From NCBI RefSeq assembly GCF_023015765.1, contig NZ_JALKAL010000001.1:233478-297477 (forward strand): a stretch of 64,000 nucleotides of DNA, in the 5' to 3' direction. The notes below the pieces were generated by a model. That model saw nothing but the letters and a program-made list of their open reading frames with translations. It was not told the origin of the DNA and ran no database searches. Origin of the DNA: Ornithinimicrobium sp. F0845 (lineage in GTDB: Bacteria; Actinomycetota; Actinomycetes; Actinomycetales; Dermatophilaceae). This document shows positions 40,122-48,936 of this stretch, in pieces. The position numbers and the translations under genes are program-made. Position 1 is the stretch's first letter. Each line of letters opens with the position of its first letter.

Positions 40122-41942
40122 GTGGTGAGCCAGGGGACCGAGCAGCCGAGGCAGTATGCCGTGTGGGCACCCGACGCCGACCGCGTGGACGTGGTCGTCG
40201 GTGACCGCGTCGTCGGTGACCGCGTCGTCGGTCACCCCGCCGACCGTGCGCGCCCGATGGTGCCGGGGGAGCGTCCGGGCTGGTGGGTGGCGCCGGTCGA
40301 GCAGGGCGACGACGGCCGCTATGCATTCAGCCTCGACGGCGGTGACCCGCGCCCGGACCCGCGCTCGCTGTCGCAGCCCGACGGGGTCCACGCCTCCTCG
40401 GCCCTGGTCGACCTCGGGGCCCACGAGTGGGGGGACGGCGACTGGACCGGCCGCGAACTGGAGGGCTCGGTCCTCTACGAGCTGCACGTCGGGACGTTCA
40501 CCCCGGAGGGCACCCTCGCCGCGGCGACCCGGCACCTGGACCACCTGGTCGACCTCGGGGTCACGACGGTCACGCTGATGCCGGTCGCGGCCTTCCCGGG
40601 GCGGCACGGCTGGGGCTACGACGGGGTCGCGCTGTTCGCGGTGCACGAGCCCTACGGCGGCGCGCGGGGGCTGCAGGAGTTCGTCGACGCCTCCCACCAG
40701 CGTGGCCTGGGGGTCCATCTCGACGTCGTCTACAACCACCTCGGGCCGAGCGGCAACTACCTCGCGCAGTTCGGGCCCTACTTCACCGACCGGCACCACA
40801 CCCCGTGGGGACAGGCCGTCAACCTGGACGCTCCGGGCAGCGACGAGGTGCGGACGTTCCTGCTGGACAACGCACGGATGTGGCTCACCGACTTCCACCT
40901 GGACGGGCTGCGCCTGGACGCCGTCCACGCGCTGCACGACGACCGCGCCGAGCACCTCCTGGAGGCGCTCGCAACCCTCGCCGACGAGGTCAGCCGGCAG
41001 ACCGGCATACCCCGGCACCTGATCGCCGAGTCCGACCGCAACGACCCCGCCACGGTGAGCCCGCGCGGCCCCGGCGGCGCCGGCGGGCTCGGGCTGGCCG
41101 GACAATGGGCCGACGACGTCCACCACGCGCTGCACGTGATGCTGACCGGGGAGACGCAGGGCTACTACGCCGACTTCGCTGCTCCCGGCGCCCTGGCCAA
41201 GGTGCTGACGCGCACCCCCTTCTTCCACGACGGCACCCCCTCCACCTTCCGGGGACGCGACCACGGCCGCCCGGTCGACCTGGGCGTCACCCCGCCGTGG
41301 CGTTTCGTGGCGTCCCTGCAGACCCACGACCAGGTCGGCAACCGGGCGGCGGGCGACCGGCTGTGCCACGGGCTCACCCCCGGCCAGGCGGCAATCGGGG
41401 CAGCGCTGCTGCTCACCGCGCCCTACACGCCGATGCTGTTCATGGGGGAGGAGTGGGCTGCGGGCACGCCGTGGCAGTTCTTCACCGATCACGCCGAGCC
41501 GGACCTCGTCGCGTCGATCCGCACCGGGCGGGCCCGCGAGTTCGCCGAGCACGGCTGGACGACGCAGGTCCCCGACCCGCAGTCCCCGGACACGGTGGAG
41601 GCCTCCCGACTGGACTGGATCGAGCCGACCCGTGAGCCCCACGCGTCCCTGCTGGCGTGGCACCGCACCCTCCTCCGGCTCCGCCGGGACCTCCCCGACC
41701 TGCTCGACACGCCGCTGGACGCCTCCAACCTGACCCGCGAGGGCGACGTCCTCGTGCTCACTCGCGGAGGCGTCCACGTCGTCGCCAACCTGGGTGAGTC
41801 CCCCGCCCGGGTGCCGGCACCGGGGGAGCCGGGTGCACGGCATACTGCCGCGGAGTATGCCGGGGCGCGGGTCGAGGCGGACACGGTCCACCTGCCCGCC
41901 CACTCGGTGATCGTCGTCGCCGACCAGCGGCCGGCGGACTGA
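40122..41942 (+). CDS. treZ: Maltooligosyltrehalose trehalohydrolase
   Basis: About 606 residues; GTG at 40122 or 40125. An N-terminal beta-sandwich ('YAVWAPDADRVDVVV', interrupted by a repeated VVGDR from a 15-bp tandem duplication at 40194-40238) precedes the GH13 barrel. Barrel motifs are 'GLGVHLDVVYNHLGPSGNYL', 'FHLDGLRLDAVHAL' (nucleophile Asp), 'HLIAESDRNDP' (acid/base Glu region) and 'FVASLQTHDQVGNRA'. 'TPMLFMGEEWAAGTPWQFFTDH' is typical of TreZ. It cleaves trehalose from maltooligosyltrehalose made by TreY. A 22-bp repeat cluster precedes the start. Confidence 0.94.
   Translation: MVSQGTEQPRQYAVWAPDADRVDVVVGDRVVGDRVVGHPADRARPMVPGERPGWWVAPVEQGDDGRYAFSLDGGDPRPDPRSLSQPDGVHASSALVDLGAHEWGDGDWTGRELEGSVLYELHVGTFTPEGTLAAATRHLDHLVDLGVTTVTLMPVAAFPGRHGWGYDGVALFAVHEPYGGARGLQEFVDASHQRGLGVHLDVVYNHLGPSGNYLAQFGPYFTDRHHTPWGQAVNLDAPGSDEVRTFLLDNARMWLTDFHLDGLRLDAVHALHDDRAEHLLEALATLADEVSRQTGIPRHLIAESDRNDPATVSPRGPGGAGGLGLAGQWADDVHHALHVMLTGETQGYYADFAAPGALAKVLTRTPFFHDGTPSTFRGRDHGRPVDLGVTPPWRFVASLQTHDQVGNRAAGDRLCHGLTPGQAAIGAALLLTAPYTPMLFMGEEWAAGTPWQFFTDHAEPDLVASIRTGRAREFAEHGWTTQVPDPQSPDTVEASRLDWIEPTREPHASLLAWHRTLLRLRRDLPDLLDTPLDASNLTREGDVLVLTRGGVHVVANLGESPARVPAPGEPGARHTAAEYAGARVEADTVHLPAHSVIVVADQRPAD
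41838..41862. repeat. Inverted pair of the GTATGCC motif inside treZ
   Basis: CGGCATACT-gccgcgg-AGTATGCCG is a perfect inverted repeat with 9-bp arms inside the treZ coding region. The left arm is part of the 10-mer CACGGCATAC. The encoded residues are RHTAAEYAG, using the rare codons CAT, ACT and TAT. Confidence 0.8.
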
Positions 41943-41998
41943 GGGGGCACCCGCCGCCGAGAGAGCCGGGGCGGCGCGTCACGGCTACCCTGGGGCGC

Positions 41999-42610
41999 GT
42001 GAGGTTCCACAAACCGATCCCCGTGCCACCTGAGTCGATCGACGCCAACACGGCCGCGCCCGACCAGCTTGAGGTGGCCGAGATGGCCCACCGCAGCGCG
42101 GCCGTCCTGGTGGACCGCGGCCGGGCCAGCGACGACCCCGAGCTGCAGCGACGACTCGTCGAGCTGCCCCGGACCGTCGGCCTGCAGACCCTCGCCGAGG
42201 TGTGGTCCGAGCGCCCCGCCCGCACGCTGCCGGGCGCACTGTGGCGGCTCTACGTCCTCGACGAGTGGGTGCAGCGGTCCCCGGAGGCGGTGGCGCAGGC
42301 GTTCACCGCCGGGGCCGCCCATGCCGAGGTCTACCGCGTGATCTCCGGAGTGGTGGAGCCTCCGCGGCCGGAGGACCTGCGGGAGCTGACCCACCAGATC
42401 CTCAGTGGTGTCTACGAGGGCGACCTCGACGTGGCACTCGAGCGGGCGGCGGCCTTCTGCCACGTGGCGGCGACCGGTCTGGCGGTGCTGCACGAGAGCG
42501 ACGACGAGTCCTCCCGGTCGGAGGAGCTGCGCCGGGCCGCCCGCCTCCAGGAGACGGCCGCCGACCTGCAGGCGTGCGCGAAGCTCTGGCTGCGCGGCGA
42601 CCTGCGCTGA
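41999..42610 (+). CDS. Conserved actinobacterial protein of unknown function
   Basis: 203 residues from GTG 41999. Largely helical, with 'VAEMAHRSAAVLVDRGRASDDPELQRRLVELPRTVG', 'LPGALWRLYVLDEWV' and 'VALERAAAFCHVAATGLAVLHE'. No signal peptide, membrane segment or catalytic motif is evident. Acidic and Arg-rich helices suggest a soluble helical protein. It stands 56 bp after treZ and may be read from the same transcript. The function cannot be inferred from the sequence. Confidence 0.7.
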   Translation: MRFHKPIPVPPESIDANTAAPDQLEVAEMAHRSAAVLVDRGRASDDPELQRRLVELPRTVGLQTLAEVWSERPARTLPGALWRLYVLDEWVQRSPEAVAQAFTAGAAHAEVYRVISGVVEPPRPEDLRELTHQILSGVYEGDLDVALERAAAFCHVAATGLAVLHESDDESSRSEELRRAARLQETAADLQACAKLWLRGDLR

Positions 42611-42904
42611 GGGACCCCGGCCCGGCCCGGGAACAGATCCGCCCGGAGACCCGTTAGTCTCATCGTGTGCCGGGCCGCGGCAGCCCCGGGCTCCAACATT
42701 CGCCGCTACGAGCGGCCACGCGCCGAGAGGCGCTCCCGGCCCGGCACACGACTTCCCTGCGAGCCTGCACCTGACTCCCCCTGTGAGGCCAACGAACCAG
42801 ATGGCCTGCTCGCGAACGGAGGGTTTCGGTAGTCTGACTACGGCTGCATAGCATGTGGCCAGCGACGGACCTCGTCGTGGCGGCCGAGACTCCGGAGATG
42901 ACGC

Positions 42905-43525
42905 GTGCGCCTTCGCCTGACCCCCAGGAGCCCGTCGTTGACCGACGCCCTGACCGGTCTGGCCGTCCTGGTCCGTGACGGCGCCGTCATCATGCGCGAC
43001 AGCCTCGGTGCCACCAGCGTCGGCAGGGCGCAGGAGCTCGACCGGCTGCGGGCCCTCGTGGGCGAGGCCGGGCAGGCGCGCAACCACATCGTCGACCTGA
43101 CGCGCAACGCCTTCGTGACGCCCTACGACCGGGGCGACATCCACCTCCTCGCCGTGACGCTCGCCGAGTGCCTGATGCACCTGGAACGCGCGGTGGACGG
43201 TGGCATCCGCCACCGGATCGAGGACGTGCCCGACGGAGCAGCGGCCCTGGTCGACGCGCTGGTGCGGATGGCCGAGCTGACGGCGCAGGCCATGCCGCGG
43301 CTGCGCAGCCTCGAGGAGCTGGCCGGCTACCCGGAGGAGCTCCGCCGGGTGGCCGCCCGGGCCCTTCGCGTGCGGGGGGAGATGCTGACCGAGACGCTGG
43401 CGGCCGGAGCAGATCCGCTCCTCGCGCTGCGGACCGTGGTCGTGAGCGGCGACGTGGCCAACGCAGTGCGTGCCTTCGAGCAGGTGGCCACCGTGGTCGA
43501 GGGCATCGTCGTCAAGGAGTCCTGA
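42905..43525 (+). CDS. DUF47 PhoU-like Pit accessory protein, copy 2
   Basis: 206 residues from GTG 42905. 'GQARNHIVDLTRNAFVTPYDRGDIHLLAVTLAECLMHLE' corresponds to the '[27 protein letters not shown]' core of copy 1, so the two are paralogues of equal length. Both end in KES. It precedes the second pit gene with a 2-bp gap. The 42611-42904 gap before it holds no gene and no clear terminator that I can see. Confidence 0.88.
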   Translation: MRLRLTPRSPSLTDALTGLAVLVRDGAVIMRDSLGATSVGRAQELDRLRALVGEAGQARNHIVDLTRNAFVTPYDRGDIHLLAVTLAECLMHLERAVDGGIRHRIEDVPDGAAALVDALVRMAELTAQAMPRLRSLEELAGYPEELRRVAARALRVRGEMLTETLAAGADPLLALRTVVVSGDVANAVRAFEQVATVVEGIVVKES

Positions 43526-43527
43526 GG

Positions 43528-44520
43528 GTGGACTGGCTGCCGGTCGCCCTCGTCATCGGGCTCGCGCTGATCTTTGCGTTCACCAACGGTTTCCAGGACG
43601 CGTCGAACTCCATCGCGATCGTCGTCGCGACGGGCTCGCTCAGCCCGCGTCTCGCGGTGACGATGGCAGCGACCCTGGGGCTCGGCGGCGCCTTCCTGGG
43701 GGAGGGGCTGGCCCGCAGGTTCGGCCTGGCCATCATCGACCCGCCCGCTGGGGGGCTGGGACTCCGGATCATCGGCGCTGCCCTGGTCGCGGCGATCGTG
43801 TGGGACCTGGTCACCTGGTGGTTCGGGATGCCGGCGTCGTCGACGCAGGCGCTGATCGGAGGGCTCACCGGGGCGTCGCTGGCGGCCGGGACGACCGTGC
43901 TCTGGAGCGGCATCTGGCGTGATGTCGCACTACCGATGCTGCTCTCGCCCGTGGCCGGACTGGTCCTCGCCTACCTGGGCATGCGGGTGCTGATCAGGGT
44001 GGCGGGCGACCTCGCGAGACGTCGGGTGGGACCGGACATGCGCCGTGCCCAGGTCGCGGCGGCCGGTGCCGTCGCCCTCGGCAACGGCCTGCAGGACGCC
44101 GCCAAGACCATGGGCGTGATCCTCCTGGTCCTGACCGTCAGCGGTCACCAGCTGGGGCCGGGCGTGCCGTGGGAGGTCATGGTGGGGGCGGCCGTCGCGA
44201 TGGCGCTCGGCACGTATGCCGGGGGCTGGCGGATCGTGCGCACCCTCGGCCGCCGGATCATCTCCCCGGCACCCGACCCGGCTCAGGGGACGGTGGCCCA
44301 GAGCGCCACGGCAGGCATCCAGTATCTGGCGGGCGCCCTCTATGCACCGGTGTCGAGCACGCACACCGTCACGGCCGCGATCGTGGGCGCCGGGTTGACC
44401 GGGCGTCGCTCCGCCATCCGCTGGGACGTCATCACCCAGGTCGTGGCGGTCTGGTTGGTGAACTTCCCGGCCACCGTGGCCCTCAGTGCGCTCCTGTGCA
44501 CGGTGGCTCTCGCCCTCTGA
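43528..44520 (+). CDS. pitA: Low-affinity inorganic phosphate transporter (Pit), copy 2
   Basis: 330 residues from GTG 43528, the same length as copy 1. It has the PiT signatures 'FTNGFQDASNSIAIVVATG' and 'ALGNGLQDAAKTMGV' with about ten hydrophobic helices. In the first signature copy 1 has 'FHDAANAIA' where this has 'FQDASNSIA', so ligand preference may differ. It is followed after 207 bp by pstS, which places low- and high-affinity phosphate uptake side by side. Confidence 0.9.
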   Translation: MDWLPVALVIGLALIFAFTNGFQDASNSIAIVVATGSLSPRLAVTMAATLGLGGAFLGEGLARRFGLAIIDPPAGGLGLRIIGAALVAAIVWDLVTWWFGMPASSTQALIGGLTGASLAAGTTVLWSGIWRDVALPMLLSPVAGLVLAYLGMRVLIRVAGDLARRRVGPDMRRAQVAAAGAVALGNGLQDAAKTMGVILLVLTVSGHQLGPGVPWEVMVGAAVAMALGTYAGGWRIVRTLGRRIISPAPDPAQGTVAQSATAGIQYLAGALYAPVSSTHTVTAAIVGAGLTGRRSAIRWDVITQVVAVWLVNFPATVALSALLCTVALAL

Positions 44521-44562
44521 TCTGAGCCCGTTCGTGACGCAGCCCACACGGTTGCGTTGCAC

Positions 44563-44595
44563 ATTCAAACGTCGTTCACGCCGCGTTCACCCAGC
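44563..44595 (+). promoter_or_regulatory. Pho-box-like triple direct repeat upstream of pstS
   Basis: Three 11-bp units in register: ATTCAAACGTC, GTTCACGCCGC and GTTCACCCAGC, the last carrying a perfect GTTCACC core. GTTCGTGACGC at 44530-44540 is in the same 11-bp phase. It lies 133 bp before the pstS start, as expected for PhoP activation under phosphate limitation. Confidence 0.8.
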
Positions 44596-44727
44596 ACGCC
44601 CGATCGGGTCACGTGCCCTCCCTACGGTTCGAGGAGGTTGGCAACGAGGCCAGCACGCAGGACCAGCAGTTTGCTGCCGTCGCGTGCCACCGACCACCCC
44701 CCTCACTTGGAGAGAGGCAACACCACC

Positions 44728-45906
44728 GTGAAGCTCAACCGCTTTGGCTCGACCGTCGCGATCGCGATGGCGGCATCCCTGACCCTGTCCGCCTGTGGTG
44801 ACGACAACCCCACCCAGAGCGACGACTCCACCTCCGAGGCCGCCGGGGAGGGCGCGGCGCAGGAGGGTGCTGACGAGGAGACCACCGCGGACGACGCGGG
44901 CGAGGAGACCGAGGCGTCCGGCGCCGAGCTGTCCGGCACGCTCGCCGGCGCCGGTGCCTCCTCCCAGGACTCCGCGATGGCGGCCTGGATCGCCGGCTAC
45001 AACGAGGACCAGCCCGACGTCACCGTGAACTACGACGGTGTCGGTTCCGGCGGCGGCCGCGAGCAGCTGCTCGCCGGTGCGGTCGGCTTCGCCGGCTCCG
45101 ACGCCTACCTCTCGCCGGACGAGCACGCCGCGTCGCAGGAGTTCTGCGGCCCGGGCGGCGCGATCAGCATCCCCGTGTACATCTCCCCGGTCGCGATCCC
45201 CTACAACCTGCCCGGCGTGGAGACCCTGAACCTCTCCCCGGGCGTGCTGGCCCAGATCTTTGACCAGCAGATCACCACCTGGAACGACCCGGCCATCGCC
45301 GAGATCAACCCGGACGCCGACCTCCCCGAGGCCGACATCACCGTGGTCAACCGCTCCGACGAGTCCGGCACCACCGAGAACTTCATGGAGTACCTCTCCG
45401 CGGTCGCTGCGCAGGACTGGGAGTACGAGGCGGACAAGGTGTGGCCGGTCGCCGGTGGCGAGGCCGCCCAGGGCACCTCGGGCGTCATCGAGGTGGTCGG
45501 CTCGACCGAGAACGCGATCGGCTACGCCGACGCCTCCGCCGTCGGCGCGCTGAGCACCGCCCTGGTCGGGGTCGGCGACGAGTACGTGGCCTTCTCCCCC
45601 GAGGCCGCAGCCAAGGTCGTGGACGCCTCCGAGTCGGCCGACACCGGTGTGGAGGGCGACCTGGCCCTTGACCTGGCGCGCGACACCACCGAGTCCGGCG
45701 CCTACCCGATCGTCCTGGTCTCTTACCACATCGTCTGCACCACCTACAACGACCCGGTGCAGGGCGAGCTGGTCAAGGACTTCGTCGGCTACGTCATCTC
45801 CGAGGAGGGCCAGGCCGCCTCCGCCGAGGCTGCCGGCTCCGCCCCGATCTCCGAGGCCCTGCGCACGCAGGCCCAGGAGTCGCTGGACTCCATCGACGCC
45901 GGCTGA
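44728..45906 (+). CDS. pstS: Phosphate ABC transporter substrate-binding lipoprotein
   Basis: 392 residues from GTG 44728, with GGAGAGAGG before it. It is a lipoprotein: 'VAIAMAASLTLSACGDD' is the lipobox with Cys. An acidic Glu/Asp/Ala linker leads to the phosphate-binding domain, with 'LAGAGASSQDSAMAAWIAGY', 'VGSGGGREQLLAGAVGFAGSDAYL' and 'VNRSDESGTTENFMEYL' as the oxyanion-binding loops. Binds phosphate outside the membrane for PstCAB. A Pho box lies upstream, and two strong hairpins follow before pstC. Confidence 0.95.
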   Translation: MKLNRFGSTVAIAMAASLTLSACGDDNPTQSDDSTSEAAGEGAAQEGADEETTADDAGEETEASGAELSGTLAGAGASSQDSAMAAWIAGYNEDQPDVTVNYDGVGSGGGREQLLAGAVGFAGSDAYLSPDEHAASQEFCGPGGAISIPVYISPVAIPYNLPGVETLNLSPGVLAQIFDQQITTWNDPAIAEINPDADLPEADITVVNRSDESGTTENFMEYLSAVAAQDWEYEADKVWPVAGGEAAQGTSGVIEVVGSTENAIGYADASAVGALSTALVGVGDEYVAFSPEAAAKVVDASESADTGVEGDLALDLARDTTESGAYPIVLVSYHIVCTTYNDPVQGELVKDFVGYVISEEGQAASAEAAGSAPISEALRTQAQESLDSIDAG

Positions 45907-45945
45907 TCGGAGCACCCACTGCACCCCCAGCACCTACGCACTGAG

Positions 45946-46005
45946 GCGACGGTTGCCACCCACCCGTGGCGGCCGTCGCACCGGCGCGACCGGAACGGTC
46001 GCGCC
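45946..46005 (+). terminator. Double hairpin between pstS and pstC (attenuator or mRNA stabiliser)
   Basis: Stem 1 (45946-45979): GCGACGG-tt-GCCAC pairs with GTGGC-gg-CCGTCGC. Stem 2 (45983-46005): a perfect 10-bp stem GGCGCGACCG-gaa-CGGTCGCGCC. There is no T-run, and the pstC ribosome site AAGGA follows 5 bp later. Such hairpins would give partial termination or protect the pstS 3' end, raising PstS above PstCAB. Confidence 0.75.
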
Positions 46006-46019
46006 AGGCAAGGAATGAG

Positions 46020-46958
46020 ATGAGCGAGACACTCACCCGCACGCCCCGGCGCAGCGGCCCCGCCCGCCGTGTCGGCGACGTGATCTTCAGCGGCACCTCA
46101 CGGGCGTCGGCACTGCTGATCCTGGTCATCCTGGCCGGGGTCGCCATCTTCCTGACGGTCGAGGCACTGCCGGTCTTCGCATCCGAGTCCGAGGAGATCA
46201 CCGGCGGGCAGGGTTTCGTCTCCTACGTCTGGCCGCTCGTCGCCGGGACGGTCGTGGCGTCGATCATCGCGATGGTGGTGGCGACCCCCATCGCCGTCGG
46301 CATCGCCCTGTTCGTCTCGCACTACGCCTCGCGGCGGGTCGGCCAGACCATCGGGTTCGTCATCGACCTGCTCGCCGCGGTGCCCAGCGTCGTCTTCGGC
46401 ATGTGGGGCATGCAGGTCTTCGCCCCCAAGCTGGTCCCCGTCTTCGGCTGGTTGGAGGAGAACCTCGGTTTCCTCCCCTTCTTCGCGGACGGCTCGGCGA
46501 CCGGACGGACCCTACTGACCGCCGCGCTGGTGCTGGCCGTGATGATCCTGCCGATCATCACCTCGGTGTCCCGCGAGGTGTTCGTGCAGACGCCCCGGTT
46601 GCACGAGGAGGCCGCCCTGGCCCTGGGCGCGACCAAGTGGGAGATGATCCGCACCGCGGTGATCCCGTTCGGCACCCCCGGCGTCATCGGCGGCACCATG
46701 CTCGGTCTCGGACGGGCTCTCGGCGAGACCATGGCCGTGGCGATCATCCTCTCGCCCGGACCGTTCACCTGGAACCTCATCGGCACCGGCAACAAGACGA
46801 TCCCCGCCGAGATCGCCCTCAACTTCCCCGAGGCGGCGGGGCTGCGGCTCTCCGAGCTGATCGCCGCCGGTCTCGTCCTGTTCGCACTCACCCTGGCGGT
46901 GAACCTCATCGCCCGCTGGATCGTGGACCGCCGGTCCGAGTTCTCAGGAGCCAACTGA
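46020..46958 (+). CDS. pstC: Phosphate ABC transporter permease PstC
   Basis: 312 residues from ATG 46020, preceded by AAGGA. Six membrane helices; the ABC permease coupling loop is 'EEAALALGATKWEMIRTAVIPFG', with 'GLGRALGETMAVAIIL' after it. Forms the channel with PstA. The reading frame upstream of this ATG runs through the hairpin pair and is not supported. Its stop overlaps the pstA start (ATGA). Confidence 0.95.
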   Translation: MSETLTRTPRRSGPARRVGDVIFSGTSRASALLILVILAGVAIFLTVEALPVFASESEEITGGQGFVSYVWPLVAGTVVASIIAMVVATPIAVGIALFVSHYASRRVGQTIGFVIDLLAAVPSVVFGMWGMQVFAPKLVPVFGWLEENLGFLPFFADGSATGRTLLTAALVLAVMILPIITSVSREVFVQTPRLHEEAALALGATKWEMIRTAVIPFGTPGVIGGTMLGLGRALGETMAVAIILSPGPFTWNLIGTGNKTIPAEIALNFPEAAGLRLSELIAAGLVLFALTLAVNLIARWIVDRRSEFSGAN

Positions 46959-48106
46959 TGAGCACCCCGACGAAGGACCGCACCCCCGCGCGCCGGATGG
47001 ACCACGAGCTGGACCACCTGAGCGGCATCGTGCCGTCCCCGGTGCGTCCGGCACCGCGCCACCTGAGCCTGATGGTGCTCGGCGGCGCGGTCCTGGCCAC
47101 ACTCTTGATCCACACCGTCCTCGACCGGTCGCTGGTGCTGTCGGCGGTCATCGGCTACCTGCTCTACGTCATCGGCGTCAACGTGGCCTACCGGCTCACG
47201 AGCGGGTCGCGGGTGGCCACGGACCACACGATGCGCGCCCTGGTCTACGGCGCGTTCGTCCTGGCGATCATCCCGCTGGTCTCCCTGCTGTGGACCGTCG
47301 TGGAGAACGGCGGCGCCCGCGCGCTGAGCCCGGACTACCTCCTGCAGACCATGAACGGCGTTACCGGCGTGCACGACAAGGCCTACGCCGAGGACGGCGC
47401 GCCGATGGTCGGCGGTGCCTACCACGCCATCATCGGCACCCTCATCATCACCGGCATCGCGGCCCTCATCTCCATCCCGATCGGTCTGTTCACCGCGATC
47501 TACCTGGTGGAGTACGGCGCCAAGAACCGGCTCTCCCACGCCATCCGGTTCATGGTCGACGTCATGACGGGCATCCCCTCGATCGTCGCCGGCCTCTTCG
47601 CCTTCGCGCTGTTCGGCGTGCTGTTCGGCGTCGGGACCAAGAACGGGGTGGCCGGCGCGGTGGCGCTGTCGGTGCTGATGATCCCCACCGTGGTCCGCAA
47701 CAGCGAGGAGATGCTGCGGATCGTGCCCAACGAGCTCCGGGAGGCCTCGCTGGCCCTGGGGGTGCCGAAGTGGCGCACGATCGCCAAGGTGGTGCTGCCG
47801 ACCGCGGCCTCCGGGCTGGCGTCCGGCATCACCCTGGCCATCGCCCGCGTCATCGGTGAGACCGCGCCGCTGCTCGTGGCCGTCGGGTTCACCCGCGTCC
47901 TCAACCTCAACCCCGTGGACGGGCCGATGAACAACCTGGCCCTCTACGCCTACTACATGTTCACCCGGCCGCTGAACCCCGGCTACCGGGACCCCAGCAT
48001 CGAGCGGGCGTGGGCCGCCGCCGTGCTGCTGGTGATCTGCGTGATCGCCCTCAACCTGCTTGCCCGACTGATCGCCAAGTTCTTCGCACCGAAGACGGGG
48101 AGCTGA
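46958..48106 (+). CDS. pstA: Phosphate ABC transporter permease PstA
   Basis: 382 residues; ATG overlaps the pstC stop. An N-terminal extension with two or three extra membrane helices precedes the six-helix permease core, as in other actinobacterial PstA. The coupling loop is '[22 protein letters not shown]', followed by '[17 protein letters not shown]'. Pairs with PstC. pstB follows after 5 bp. Confidence 0.95.
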   Translation: MSTPTKDRTPARRMDHELDHLSGIVPSPVRPAPRHLSLMVLGGAVLATLLIHTVLDRSLVLSAVIGYLLYVIGVNVAYRLTSGSRVATDHTMRALVYGAFVLAIIPLVSLLWTVVENGGARALSPDYLLQTMNGVTGVHDKAYAEDGAPMVGGAYHAIIGTLIITGIAALISIPIGLFTAIYLVEYGAKNRLSHAIRFMVDVMTGIPSIVAGLFAFALFGVLFGVGTKNGVAGAVALSVLMIPTVVRNSEEMLRIVPNELREASLALGVPKWRTIAKVVLPTAASGLASGITLAIARVIGETAPLLVAVGFTRVLNLNPVDGPMNNLALYAYYMFTRPLNPGYRDPSIERAWAAAVLLVICVIALNLLARLIAKFFAPKTGS

Positions 48107-48111
48107 CCACC

Positions 48112-48906
48112 ATGGAGAAATCTGCAATGTCCAAACGCATCGACATCAACGACCTGAACATCTTCTACGGCGCCTTCCACGCGGTGAAGGACGTCAGCAT
48201 GGCCATCGAGCCGAAGACAGTCACCGCGTTCATCGGCCCCTCCGGCTGCGGCAAGTCCACCTTTCTGCGGACGCTGAACCGGATGCACGAGGTGATCCCC
48301 GGTGCCCGGGTCGAGGGCGAGGTCAGCATCGACGGCAGGAACCTCTACGGCCGCGGCGTCGACCCCGTGGACGTGCGCCGCGAGGTGGGCATGGTCTTCC
48401 AGCGGCCCAACCCCTTCCCCACCATGTCCATCAAGGAGAACGTCCTGGCCGGCGTGCGCCTCAACAGCAAGCGCCTGTCCACCAGCGCGGCCGACGAGCT
48501 CGCCGAGCGGTCGCTGCGCGGGGCCAACCTGTGGAACGAGGTCAAGGACCGCCTGGACAAGCCCGGGTCGAGCCTGTCCGGCGGCCAGCAGCAGCGTCTG
48601 TGCATCGCCCGCGCCATCGCGGTGCGGCCGCAGGTGCTGCTGATGGACGAGCCCTGCTCGGCGCTGGACCCGATCTCCACGCTGGCCATCGAGGACCTGA
48701 TCAACGAGCTCAAGTCCGACTACACGGTCGTGATCGTCACCCACAACATGCAGCAGGCGGCCCGTGTCTCGGACCGGACCGGCTTCTTCAACCTCGAGGC
48801 CACCGGGCAGCCGGGACAGCTCGTCGAGTTCGACGACACCCAGCGGATCTTCAACAACCCCGCGCAGCAGGCCACCGAGGACTACATCTCCGGCCGCTTC
48901 GGCTGA
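48112..48906 (+). CDS. pstB: Phosphate ABC transporter ATP-binding protein
   Basis: 264 residues; ATG 48112, or ATG 48127 five codons later. Walker A 'GPSGCGKST', signature '[16 protein letters not shown]', Walker B '[13 protein letters not shown]' and switch His in '[11 protein letters not shown]' are all intact. '[18 protein letters not shown]' is the usual PstB start. Powers phosphate import. No phoU follows directly; the two DUF47 genes nearby are PhoU-like. Confidence 0.96.
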   Translation: MEKSAMSKRIDINDLNIFYGAFHAVKDVSMAIEPKTVTAFIGPSGCGKSTFLRTLNRMHEVIPGARVEGEVSIDGRNLYGRGVDPVDVRREVGMVFQRPNPFPTMSIKENVLAGVRLNSKRLSTSAADELAERSLRGANLWNEVKDRLDKPGSSLSGGQQQRLCIARAIAVRPQVLLMDEPCSALDPISTLAIEDLINELKSDYTVVIVTHNMQQAARVSDRTGFFNLEATGQPGQLVEFDDTQRIFNNPAQQATEDYISGRFG

Positions 48907-48936
48907 TCTGCCCGCCGCAGGCCCTACACTCTGCGC

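Noticed and set aside
36969-41903. Very long open frame (1644 codons) antisense to treY and treZ
   Set aside because: It is a high-G+C shadow frame: low-complexity Arg/Gly/His-rich composition, no start context, and it lies opposite two clearly identified enzymes.
42611-42904. Possible small gene or RNA between the unknown gene and DUF47 copy 2
   Set aside because: No frame with a ribosome site, no conserved motif and no convincing hairpin with a T-run; only scattered G+C-rich inverted repeats.
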